Positions 18,161-26,302 of a stretch of 64,000 nucleotides of DNA are shown here, in pieces (the first letter of the stretch is position 1; each line of letters opens with the position of its first letter). The stretch spans positions 1-64,000 of the forward strand of contig RGCL01000001.1 of NCBI GenBank assembly GCA_009919175.1. The letters are read 5' to 3'. Position numbers and translations under genes: made by a program. This DNA is from Betaproteobacteria bacterium (GTDB lineage Bacteria > Pseudomonadota > Gammaproteobacteria > Burkholderiales > Burkholderiaceae_C). Below the pieces are notes generated by a model, which had not been told where the DNA came from, did not search any database, and was given only the letters and a program-made list of their open reading frames with translations.

Positions 18161-18932
18161 GACCTCCTGGCTTCATCAAAAACTCAATGTATCTGGCACA
18201 GGTGGCCTGAACTGGCACTTGCGTGCGCTGCGGTCCAGGCGCCTTTGGGCACCCACTTCTGAACACATTGGCAACGCGCTGAATTTATGGCGCCCCCAGT
18301 CACAAGAATTGCTCCTGATTGGCCCCAGTGCGGGATGGATGCTGCCCACGGCTTGGTTAGCCCGGTTCAGAATCATTCACGCGTTTGACCTGGATGCACT
18401 GGCAGCCCCGCTGTTTCATCAGCGTCATGGCAGACGACTCAAAGGCATTGGTACCCAGGTCGTTCATCACCGCATGGATGCCATCGCCGAGTTACCCCAC
18501 CTCTTGTCCCAGCATCCGCATGCGGCTCTGTGGTTTGACAACGTGCTGGGGCAATTGCGGTATGTGCACCGAGATGAAGTCGAGTTGGCTGAACAACTCA
18601 AACGCATTCGCAGCCAGCTCAAACACCGCAGTTGGGGCAGTGTTCATGACTGGCTCTCGGGCGCGGTGCAGTCACCCCCGCCAATTCAATCGGTGGGTTG
18701 TCATTGGGTGCACCTGAACGACCAAGGGCTCAAGGTGTGTCGCGCCGATGGCACTAATGTGAGAACCAGCGATGAAATCCAGCGGCTGCTTGCCAGTGTG
18801 CACGCCAACGGCGTATGGCAAGACCATGGCTGTCAGGAGATGTTTCCGCTCAATACCCGGCGATGCTGGATACCCTGGTCGTTCTCTGCCCAACACTGGC
18901 ATTGGCTGGAATTGGGATGGGTCAACGCTTGA
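18150..18932 (+). CDS. unknown protein, possibly methyltransferase-like
   Basis: 260 residues, Trp- and His-rich, no signal or TM. ELLLIGPSAGWMLP near residue 58, IIHAFDLDALAAPLFHQRHG and ALWFDNVLGQL have the order expected of a Rossmann-type methyltransferase (Gly loop, acidic end of beta2, Asn/Asp at beta4), but no family motif is decisive. It starts inside the preceding adhesin-like gene (11-base overlap), so the two form a transcription unit on the plus strand. It converges with fliJ, overlapping by 11 bases. It occupies the place where fliK/fliL/fliM/fliN often lie. Confidence 0.65.
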   Translation: MKAKTSWLHQKLNVSGTGGLNWHLRALRSRRLWAPTSEHIGNALNLWRPQSQELLLIGPSAGWMLPTAWLARFRIIHAFDLDALAAPLFHQRHGRRLKGIGTQVVHHRMDAIAELPHLLSQHPHAALWFDNVLGQLRYVHRDEVELAEQLKRIRSQLKHRSWGSVHDWLSGAVQSPPPIQSVGCHWVHLNDQGLKVCRADGTNVRTSDEIQRLLASVHANGVWQDHGCQEMFPLNTRRCWIPWSFSAQHWHWLELGWVNA

Positions 18933-19368
18933 GCTGATGCAAGGTCAAGCCCAGGCGATCCATTTCCTGTTGATCGCGCTTTTTTTCCCATGCCTTGACC
19001 TTATTGCGATCCTGATCCTGTAGTGAGGTCATCTTCTGGTGCGCCTGATGGGCTTGCTCGAGTTTAGCCTTGGCCCGCTTGACATTGAGCTCTTCGGCCT
19101 GGAGATCAGCTTGCACCCGATTGAGCAAGGTCTGCAACTGATTGAGAAAAGAGCTGAAATTGGCCGCGTCCGACACCGACTTGAGCTGCCTGAGCTGATC
19201 TTGTGCCTGCAACTGATACTGCTCCATCATGCGGATCAGGTTGGTTTGATCCATGAGCAGTTGCTGATAGCGGCTTTTCACCGCGTTCAAAGCCACTTGC
19301 TGATCTTGCAAGGCCTCTTCGGTTTTCTTGGCCAGCACATCCCAGCATTTGCGAGCGATCACCATCAT
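18922..19368 (-). CDS. fliJ: flagellar export chaperone/stalk FliJ
   Basis: 148 residues, almost entirely helical with heptads (Gln, Leu, Lys and Glu-rich), the FliJ antiparallel coiled-coil form. FliJ sits in the FliI hexamer and helps couple export to the proton motive force. Its ATG overlaps the fliI stop (ATGA), which supports the assignment despite low sequence conservation. It is the last gene of the fliE-to-fliJ operon and converges with the unknown plus-strand gene. Confidence 0.88.
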   Translation of the reverse strand: MMVIARKCWDVLAKKTEEALQDQQVALNAVKSRYQQLLMDQTNLIRMMEQYQLQAQDQLRQLKSVSDAANFSSFLNQLQTLLNRVQADLQAEELNVKRAKAKLEQAHQAHQKMTSLQDQDRNKVKAWEKKRDQQEMDRLGLTLHQLKR

Positions 19369-20690
19369 GCACCTCCCAGCAATTGACGAAGTTGATCCCA
19401 GGTGGCGCTCAAATCCTGCGGTGAATTCATGTCCTGTCGCAAGAAATGAATGATGCCGGGCATGAGACGCATGGCCATGTCCAACTCCGGATTTGTTCCG
19501 GTTTCGTAAGCACCCACCTGAATGAGATCGGCATTTTGTTGATAGGAAGACCAGAGTCGTCGCAGCATGTTGGCCACACGAAAGTCTTCCGGTGACAAGA
19601 GGTTTTGCATCACCCTCGAGATAGAGCCATTGAGATCAATGGCCGGGTAATGCGCCATGTCAGCCAGCTTGCGCGACAACATGACTTGCCCATCCAATGA
19701 AGCCCTGGCGATGTCCACAATCGGATCCGAGGCATCGTCTCCTTCAGCGAGGATGGTGTAGATGGCTGTGATGGAACCAAAGCCATGCCGACCCACGCCA
19801 CCGCGTTCAATCAGGTTGGGCAGCAGGGCAAACACAGAAGGCGGATAGCCTTTGGCGGTTGGTGGCTCACCAATGGCCAGTCCAATTTCGCGCTGAGCGT
19901 GCGCCACACGCGTCAAGCTGTCGCAAAGCATCAGCACGTTCTTGCCCTGATCCCTGAAATATTCGGCAATGGCATGCGTCATTTGTGTGGCTTTGAGTCG
20001 CAGCACGGGCGAGACGTTGGCAGGCGCTGCAATCACCACGGATTTTTGCAATCCTTCTTCACCCAGTGTCTCCTGAATGAAGGCTTGAACCTCACGACCC
20101 CGCTCGCCAATCAAACCAATCACCACCACATCGGCCTTGGTGAATCGCGTGAGCATGCCAAGCAGCACGCTCTTGCCCACGCCAGAGCCAGCGACCAAAC
20201 CAATGCGCTGCCCCCGTCCCAGGGTCAAAGCGCCGTTGATGGCCTTGATGCCCACATCCAGCACTTCGTGAATGGGTCCGCGCTCCATGGGATTGAGCGG
20301 TTTGCCCAGCAGGTGCATGCGTTCGTTGCAATTAGGCTGGGGTTTGCCATCCAGAGCCATGCCGCGGCCATCGATGACTCTGCCCAGCAGAGCTTCACCC
20401 ACCATCACCTCGGGCGAGGTGCTGACCACACGCACATCATCGCCGGGGCCAACACCCACGGGCTCGGTCATGGGCATGAGGTAGAGCACACTGTCATTGA
20501 AACCCACCACCTCGGCTTGCACACTGTGGCCATGTCGTCCCACCACTTCACACAGGGCACCCAGCGGCGCCATGATGCCTCGGGTTTCCAAGGTCAAGCC
20601 CACCAAGCGAATGAGGGTTCCGTGCCGCTGGGGACGAGCCGCCTTGAGTTGGGGCAGCGTCGCTTCAACCTCGGTCAATGCATCCCACAT
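19365..20690 (-). CDS. fliI: flagellum-specific export ATPase FliI
   Basis: 441 residues, normal length. F1-beta-like core with Walker A GLVAGSGVGKSVLLGM (about residue 167-182), RAVDALLT-like region as VLDVGIKAINGALTLGRGQ, Walker B NVLMLCDSLTRVAHAQREIG, and the C-terminal MRLMPGI segment. It acts as a hexamer under the export gate with FliH and FliJ. It lies 4 bases downstream of the FliF-tail paralogue, and its stop overlaps fliJ. Confidence 0.97.
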   Translation of the reverse strand: MWDALTEVEATLPQLKAARPQRHGTLIRLVGLTLETRGIMAPLGALCEVVGRHGHSVQAEVVGFNDSVLYLMPMTEPVGVGPGDDVRVVSTSPEVMVGEALLGRVIDGRGMALDGKPQPNCNERMHLLGKPLNPMERGPIHEVLDVGIKAINGALTLGRGQRIGLVAGSGVGKSVLLGMLTRFTKADVVVIGLIGERGREVQAFIQETLGEEGLQKSVVIAAPANVSPVLRLKATQMTHAIAEYFRDQGKNVLMLCDSLTRVAHAQREIGLAIGEPPTAKGYPPSVFALLPNLIERGGVGRHGFGSITAIYTILAEGDDASDPIVDIARASLDGQVMLSRKLADMAHYPAIDLNGSISRVMQNLLSPEDFRVANMLRRLWSSYQQNADLIQVGAYETGTNPELDMAMRLMPGIIHFLRQDMNSPQDLSATWDQLRQLLGGA

Positions 20691-20694
20691 GGCA

Positions 20695-21396
20695 TCACTT
20701 TCCAGCGCGAATCATGTTGCGAATGGCCATGGCCACGCGGTTTTGATCTTGGTCAGTGATCATTTGAACCACCACCAGTTTGTCTTCGTAACTGTTGGCA
20801 TTGGTGAGCAACTCCGTCGGGATCTTTGGCTTGGCTTTTTGCTGCTCGGCTTTCATGCGCTTTTTCATCTCGTCGAGTGAATTGCTCATGTCTTCTTCTT
20901 CGTCAACCGCCGCCTCGACAACGCCAACGGCATCGCTGGTGCTTGTATCTGCCGCTTCGCTCAGCCCCTGGGTTGGCGCAAGCTCTTGAGCGAGCACCAC
21001 CTCGGCTGCGGCGTCTTGTTCCTGAGCCTGGGCAGCTGCAGCCAACTCGGCATTCAAGGCCTCTGCCTTGGCTTTTTCCTCTGCGGCAGCCGCCTCGCTG
21101 GCATCGATGAGGGATTGCTCATGGGCGCCAGCCTCATCCAGTGTCATGCTTTGCGGCAATTGAAGCTCAGGGTGTTCGGCCATGTACAGGGCCAATTGCG
21201 GGTCGCTGAGCGGATCGATCGAACCATCTTTTTGCCAGGCATTGAACGCAGCCTGCGTCACCGTGTCGGCCAATTCGTCGATCTCGACCATGTTGAGCTC
21301 TTTGTGCGCCAAAGCCATCAGCATGGGCTTGACCACCCAGAAGATGAACAGGCCACACATCAGCGTGCGCAAAATCACATTCAGCCACTCATCCAT
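20695..21396 (-). CDS. membrane-anchored paralogue of the FliF C-terminal (TM2 + FliG-binding) region
   Basis: 233 residues from the ATG at 21396, which has GGAGG five bases upstream. A single TM near the N-terminus ends in WVVKPMLMALAH, matching FVVRPMVKKLTK after TM2 of the FliF in this window. An acidic Ala/Glu-rich middle follows. The last ~60 residues align with the FliF tail: SLDEMKKRM / SLDELKARM, IPTELLTNANSYEDK / IPADLLNTANTYDDK, RVAMAIRNMI / RVASVLRHMI. That FliF tail is the part known to bind FliG. The gene sits between fliH and fliI and overlaps the fliH end by 8 bases. I know no named gene at this position; a second FliG/C-ring docking protein is my inference. Confidence 0.85.
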   Translation of the reverse strand: MDEWLNVILRTLMCGLFIFWVVKPMLMALAHKELNMVEIDELADTVTQAAFNAWQKDGSIDPLSDPQLALYMAEHPELQLPQSMTLDEAGAHEQSLIDASEAAAAEEKAKAEALNAELAAAAQAQEQDAAAEVVLAQELAPTQGLSEAADTSTSDAVGVVEAAVDEEEDMSNSLDEMKKRMKAEQQKAKPKIPTELLTNANSYEDKLVVVQMITDQDQNRVAMAIRNMIRAGK

Positions 21397-22723
21397 GATC
21401 GCCTCCGTGATCGCTGGCATCAATCAGCCTGGAGCTCACGCTCAAAGGCGTGATTGCAGAGGAGGACGGCGCCACTTTGGCCGATTGGAATCCTGCGCGC
21501 GCGCCCAATGCACCCGGCTTGAAGGCACTTTGTTGTTGCCAATCGTCCACCGCCACCAGCAGCTGCTTGGCAATGGGCTCGAGTCGGTGATGGATCAGGT
21601 CGCTGATGCGGGTGTCCTTGCAATTGACTTTGACACTGCCAGGGGCGAGTTGGGGATTGACCACCATCTCCATGCCGCTCCAGCTGATGTCGGCCTGCGC
21701 CTTGAGCAAATCGTGGTCATGGGGCGCCAGCTCCACGGTCACCAGTCCGGCATGTGGCAAGTCCAGTTCTGACACGCAACGATCGATCAATCGCTGGATG
21801 GCTGCCGGGGATACCGACAATTCAGACAGCACCAATTGCTCGGCAATGTGAATCGCCAAGCGTTTGAGGGCTTCTGCCCAGGTGCGGGTGTTTTGCAAAG
21901 CCTGCTCAAGGGAGTCGTCGATGTGTGCAATGAGTGCAGAGACTTGTGCGTCACGCTCACCCCTTTGCTCATCGAGGGTTTTGATCTGCTCGTTCAAAGC
22001 CTCTTGAACCGCTTGTTCAACCGCCCGTTGCTGATCCTGATGTGCCTGCTCGCTCCATTGCAATTTCGCTTGCGCGAGGGCTTCATCCAGCGCCCTGTCT
22101 TGCCCCTGAGCCAAGCCTGCTTGCAAGCCCTCTTCATAGGCTTGAGCCTTGGCTTCGGTCACAGCAGCGTCCAGGCGTTGCTGCCAAATGGCCTCATCGG
22201 CCTCGGACACCGATTGAGGCTGGGGCAGGTCTAGGGGGGAATCCTGCTGCAGTGCAGCCAACTCTTGCGATGCAGCCTCATCTTTTTCCAAAGCAGTGGC
22301 TTCATCTGCAACTGGCTCGGCCTCGGCCACTGCTGCGTGCTGAGCTGCGAGCGCTTCGCCTTCTTGAGCACCTGGCTCCTCTGGCAAGTCGTCATCGGCA
22401 GGATCCATGGTCTGGTCTGCATCGTGCGCTGGGGCTTTCGCTTCAAGGTCAGTGGGTATGAAATCGTCCTGGCTGACCAGATGAGGATGCGATTGCGTCA
22501 CATCCATATAGGTGGCGGCTTCAAAGTGGGTGTCGTCGTAATGAACCCGCGCCTTCTCCGGCACTGCAAGTTGCCTGAACCCCGGATCGCGTGGATTCAC
22601 CTGGGGCGCATCTGCCCAGGCCTCACTCGCGAATTCGCTGTGCTGCATGGGAAACGCATCCCACGCCTGAGGGCGCGCAGGCGGTTTGAGGAGCACATTG
22701 GGATCAAACAAAATCGGCTCCAC
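21389..22723 (-). CDS. fliH: flagellar export ATPase regulator FliH, with a long acidic N-terminal extension
   Basis: 444 residues against about 230-260 for most FliH. The C-terminal ~220 residues have the FliH form: a Gly/Ala-spaced helix (AQAYEEGLQAGLAQGQ, i.e. the GxxxG-like repeat), then LAIHIAEQLVLSELS and the FliI-binding end domain. The first ~190 residues are an extra acidic, Pro/Ala/Asp-rich, probably disordered segment. FliH holds FliI in check and docks it to the C-ring. The start overlaps the fliG 3' end by 20 bases. A conserved-looking ~50-residue tail follows the core domain. Confidence 0.88.
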   Translation of the reverse strand: MEPILFDPNVLLKPPARPQAWDAFPMQHSEFASEAWADAPQVNPRDPGFRQLAVPEKARVHYDDTHFEAATYMDVTQSHPHLVSQDDFIPTDLEAKAPAHDADQTMDPADDDLPEEPGAQEGEALAAQHAAVAEAEPVADEATALEKDEAASQELAALQQDSPLDLPQPQSVSEADEAIWQQRLDAAVTEAKAQAYEEGLQAGLAQGQDRALDEALAQAKLQWSEQAHQDQQRAVEQAVQEALNEQIKTLDEQRGERDAQVSALIAHIDDSLEQALQNTRTWAEALKRLAIHIAEQLVLSELSVSPAAIQRLIDRCVSELDLPHAGLVTVELAPHDHDLLKAQADISWSGMEMVVNPQLAPGSVKVNCKDTRISDLIHHRLEPIAKQLLVAVDDWQQQSAFKPGALGARAGFQSAKVAPSSSAITPLSVSSRLIDASDHGGDHG

Positions 22724-23741
22724 CCAACATCAGTTCGCCAGAATCCGAGAGCTTTCTGGCCTTGCGCATGATTTGCTTTTGTGCATCTTCCACGTCAGCC
22801 ATTCGCAGGGGCGGCAAGGCTTCCATGTCGTCGCGGAACATGCCGCGAGCACGCTCAGACATGTTGTCCAGAAAGCGCGCCTGCACCTCATCGCTGGCCG
22901 CCTTCAAGGCCTTCATCAGCAACTCGGGTTCCACATTGCGCATGAGCACCTGAATGCCCTTGTTGTCCACACTGACCAGGTTCTCGAAGGTGAACATGTT
23001 GTCCTGGATCTTCATCATGAGATCGGGATCCACGGCTTCGAGCCCCGTCATGATGGAGTTTTCCAGCTCGGTCTTGGTCATGTTCATGATGTCAGCGGCG
23101 GCCTTGATGCCACCAAAGCTTGACGATTTGGCCGAGGAGTTCTTGGAGAACTGCATCTTCATGATGGCTTCGAGTTCGGCCATGGCCGAGGGTTGCACGG
23201 TATCCAGACTCGCCACACGCTGAATCACTTCAGGACGAACTTCACCCGGCAAGTAGATGAGCACATCGGCAGCCACCTGGCTTTCGAGCAATGACAGGAT
23301 GATGGCAATCACCTGCGGGTGTTCGGCGCGGATCATGTCGGCGATCGAACGCGCATCCATCCAGCTGAGGATGTCCAAACCCTTGGTGCCCATGCGCGGC
23401 ATGATGCGGTTGAGCACGGAATTGGCTTTGTCATCGCCCAAAGCACGGCGCATGACTTTTTCAATGTAGTCGTTGTTGCCCAGGTTGACGCTGGTCTGCT
23501 TTTTCAGCAGTTCGACAAATTCGTCGAGCACCATGTTCACAGCGCCCTGCGACAAGTCGGCCACCTCCACCATGGCAGCACCCAGGGCTTGCACCTCTTT
23601 GGGGTCCAGGTATTTGATGATTTCTGCCGCCTGTTCTTCACCAAGCAGCAGCATCAAGACTGCGGCACGTTGGGTGGAGGTCATCGCGTCCATTTCGGCG
23701 CGAAGCTCAGGGGTCAATTGCAAGCTGTTGTCGTCTGCCAT
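22704..23741 (-). CDS. fliG: flagellar motor switch protein FliG
   Basis: 345 residues. The N-domain (TQRAAVLMLLLGEEQAAEIIKYL) binds the FliF tail, the middle domain carries EHPQVIAIILSLL, and the C-domain has DDMEALPPLRMADVEDAQKQI with the charged torque helix. It forms the rotor face that meets MotA. ATG 23741 is chosen because AGGAAT precedes it; an in-frame start 8 codons earlier lacks support. It lies between fliF and fliH with overlaps or short gaps. Confidence 0.97.
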   Translation of the reverse strand: MADDNSLQLTPELRAEMDAMTSTQRAAVLMLLLGEEQAAEIIKYLDPKEVQALGAAMVEVADLSQGAVNMVLDEFVELLKKQTSVNLGNNDYIEKVMRRALGDDKANSVLNRIMPRMGTKGLDILSWMDARSIADMIRAEHPQVIAIILSLLESQVAADVLIYLPGEVRPEVIQRVASLDTVQPSAMAELEAIMKMQFSKNSSAKSSSFGGIKAAADIMNMTKTELENSIMTGLEAVDPDLMMKIQDNMFTFENLVSVDNKGIQVLMRNVEPELLMKALKAASDEVQARFLDNMSERARGMFRDDMEALPPLRMADVEDAQKQIMRKARKLSDSGELMLGGADFV

Positions 23742-23761
23742 GATGATTCCTCTATTTGGGA

Positions 23762-25879
23762 TCAACCCGGTTGAATCATGTGGCGCAACACAGAGGCCAC
23801 ACGGGTTGAATTGTCAGACACGATCATGCGAATGAGTGCCACTTTGTCGTCGTAGGTGTTGGCGGTATTGAGCAAATCCGCGGGGATGGTCTGCTTCTTG
23901 GGCTTCAAGCTCGACATGCGGGCTTTGAGCTCGTCCAGGGATTCACCCTCTTGCAATTCCATTTCGGCTTCAGCATCGGCGCCCAGGGCAGCCTGAGCAG
24001 CGGCCTCGGCGGCGGCGGCCTCGGCAGCCAGTCGTGCCGCTTCGGCTTCTTCTGCAGCTTTGGCAGCAGCCGCTGCCGCAGCGGCCTCGGCCTCGGCTTT
24101 GGCACGCTCCAGTTCTTCCTTGGCGCGTCGTTCCTCTTCCTCAATCCGGGCTTTCTCGGCGGCGGCCATGGCGGCGGCCTCGGCCACCGCGGCGGCAATG
24201 CGCTCGGATTTGAGACGCTCTGCCGCAGCCGCCTCTCGGGCTGCCGCATCGGCTGCAGCAGCGGCAATGGCCACGGGGTCGTAATCGGGTTTCGTCAGTT
24301 TCTTCACCATGGGCCTCACCACAAATGCCATGAACAACACAAACAACAGGGCAATCGCACCACTGTTGGCCAAATTCGCCACCTTCTCATCTTTCCACCA
24401 GGGCAAAGGGCCGTCACCGGTGGGCTCAAAGCGGGTCGACACGACAGTCACCACATCACCGCGCTTTTCGTCGAATCCAACCGCACCACGAACGAGCTGA
24501 TTCAGGCGATCGAGCTCCTCCTGGGTGTAAGGAATGGTGGTGGGCGCTGCGGCTCCGTCAGCCGGTTTTTCAACCTTGGCGCCAGCAGGAATGGGGCGCT
24601 CATTGATCAACACACCCACGCCAATGCGCTGCACCGAACCCATCGCCGATTTGACATGGCGAACCTGGCGATCGATTTCGTAATTTTTGGTGCTTCTGGC
24701 CATGACCTGGGCACCACGCTCGGAAATGCCCTTGCCAATGTCAGGATTCGTATTGGCCGTGGATTCGTTGTTCACGGGCGGTGCGGGGGGCTGGTTGCTC
24801 AATGAACCAGGAATGCCAATCGCGTCCTTGAGCATGGTCTTGTCTTCAACGTACATCTCTGAACGCGTCTTGGGACCCATGTTCTTGTCGTCAAAGTCTT
24901 CTCGGGTCACCTCACGCTGATCAAAGTCCAGCGACAGGCTGACCTGAGCCGTCACGTTTTCAGCACCCACGATGGGCGCGAGGAGCTGCAGCAGTCGGGT
25001 GCGGTAGAGGTCTTCCATTTGCTGCTTGTATTGCAGCTGCTCACCGGTCATGCCCAAAGGACCTGCGGTCAGCATTTCATTCATGAGAGAGCCATAGTTG
25101 TCCACCACGCTCACGTTTTCGGGTGCCAGGTAGGGCACGCTGGAGGCCACCAACTGAACAATGGCCTGCACGTTGGCAGGGGACACCGTTTTGCCAGGCA
25201 CTCGGGTGATGATGACCGAGGCCTTGGTGGGCACGCGGTCGCGAACAAACACGCTTTGTTTGGGTGCAGCCAAATGCACGCGCGCTGACTTGATGCCAGC
25301 GATCTGAGAAATCGTTCTGGCCAGTTCCTGCTCCATGGCATTGTTGTAGCGGACCTGCTCCATGAACTGGCTGGTGGTCATGGCGGGCATGTCCTTGAGC
25401 GTGTCCATGCCCGTCACTTCGCTGCGAGGAAGGCCTTTGGCTGCCACGGCCATGCGGGCTTCCTGGTATTTGTCTTCGGGCACTGTCACCGAGCCGCTGT
25501 TTTGGTCCAGCTTGGCATCAATGCCAGCCTCTTTCAAGGCCTCCATGGCCACTTTCTTGTCGCTTTCGTTGAGGATGACCCCCAAAGGCTTGTGAGGTGT
25601 GGGCGTGCGCATGGACATGGACGCCAGACCAAACGCAGCCACCACCAGCAACACCACAAAGATGGGCAATACTTTTTTGACTGTAGGTTGCTTGACCAGA
25701 TCACGGATTAAACCCATGGGGTCGGCCACAGCCTGACGGGTGACCGAAGCGGACAGGTCCTTGCCCATCAAGCCTCGCTCAGCACTTGACTTGCCAGACA
25801 GGCCACTTGATTTCGAGGGCTCTTCGCCACCAGACCCAGTGGTCAGGGCAGGAGGCATGGGGGTGGATGCAGTGGTCAT
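23762..25879 (-). CDS. fliF: flagellar MS-ring protein FliF with enlarged Ala/Glu-rich cytosolic tail
   Basis: 705 residues, longer than the usual 540-580. TM1 (VKKVLPIFVVLLVVAAFGLA) is followed by ring-building motifs (LKEAGIDAKLDQNSGSVTVP, RVHLAAPKQSVFVRD, then VDNYGSLM) and TM2 (SGAIALLFVLFMAFVVRPMV). A ~110-residue low-complexity Ala/Glu/Arg helix comes next, then the FliG-binding tail IPADLLNTANTYDDK...RVASVLRHMI. The Ala/Glu segment separates TM2 from the FliG-binding end by far more than normal, which would lengthen the reach from the membrane to the C-ring. It follows fliE by 35 bases. Confidence 0.97.
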   Translation of the reverse strand: MTTASTPMPPALTTGSGGEEPSKSSGLSGKSSAERGLMGKDLSASVTRQAVADPMGLIRDLVKQPTVKKVLPIFVVLLVVAAFGLASMSMRTPTPHKPLGVILNESDKKVAMEALKEAGIDAKLDQNSGSVTVPEDKYQEARMAVAAKGLPRSEVTGMDTLKDMPAMTTSQFMEQVRYNNAMEQELARTISQIAGIKSARVHLAAPKQSVFVRDRVPTKASVIITRVPGKTVSPANVQAIVQLVASSVPYLAPENVSVVDNYGSLMNEMLTAGPLGMTGEQLQYKQQMEDLYRTRLLQLLAPIVGAENVTAQVSLSLDFDQREVTREDFDDKNMGPKTRSEMYVEDKTMLKDAIGIPGSLSNQPPAPPVNNESTANTNPDIGKGISERGAQVMARSTKNYEIDRQVRHVKSAMGSVQRIGVGVLINERPIPAGAKVEKPADGAAAPTTIPYTQEELDRLNQLVRGAVGFDEKRGDVVTVVSTRFEPTGDGPLPWWKDEKVANLANSGAIALLFVLFMAFVVRPMVKKLTKPDYDPVAIAAAAADAAAREAAAAERLKSERIAAAVAEAAAMAAAEKARIEEEERRAKEELERAKAEAEAAAAAAAAKAAEEAEAARLAAEAAAAEAAAQAALGADAEAEMELQEGESLDELKARMSSLKPKKQTIPADLLNTANTYDDKVALIRMIVSDNSTRVASVLRHMIQPG

Positions 25880-25914
25880 GGTCGTCTCTTCAAACTAGGT
25901 GTACGTGACAGGCC

Positions 25915-26289
25915 TTAGACAGGCATGTTCAGGATGTCCTCATACGCTTTGAGGACCTTGTTGCGGACTTGCAAGGTGGCTTCAAAAGCCAGCGATGCCT
26001 TTTGCATGCCCAGCACCACATCGGTGAGCGGGACGTCTTCGCCACGTTGGTGGGCTTTCATCAATTCAGAGGATTGAATCTGTGCGTTGTTGACATGTTC
26101 AACCACGCCCTTGATGGCTTGTCCAAAGCTGGAGGCTTGCGTCTTGGGAGTGCCCCCATCAATGCGGTTGATGTCCGGCATGGGCGGCGCGACTTCAGGC
26201 GCGTCAAACCCGGTTGCGGTCTTGTTCTGGTAGGCCCGAATGGTGGCCAACATGCTTTCGATGTTGGCGGCTGATGTTTTGTCAATCAT
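25915..26289 (-). CDS. fliE: flagellar hook-basal body protein FliE
   Basis: 124 residues. The C-terminal half is the FliE signature: SSFGQAIKGVVEHVNNAQ, GEDVPLTDVVLGMQKASLAFEA, then LQVRNKVLKAYEDILNMPV. FliE joins the MS ring to the proximal rod and is an early export substrate. AAAGGAGC lies before the ATG at 26289. It is 13 bases after the FlrC-like activator and is read from the same sigma-54 promoter. Confidence 0.96.
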   Translation of the reverse strand: MIDKTSAANIESMLATIRAYQNKTATGFDAPEVAPPMPDINRIDGGTPKTQASSFGQAIKGVVEHVNNAQIQSSELMKAHQRGEDVPLTDVVLGMQKASLAFEATLQVRNKVLKAYEDILNMPV

Positions 26290-26302
26290 CTGGCTGCTCC
26301 TT

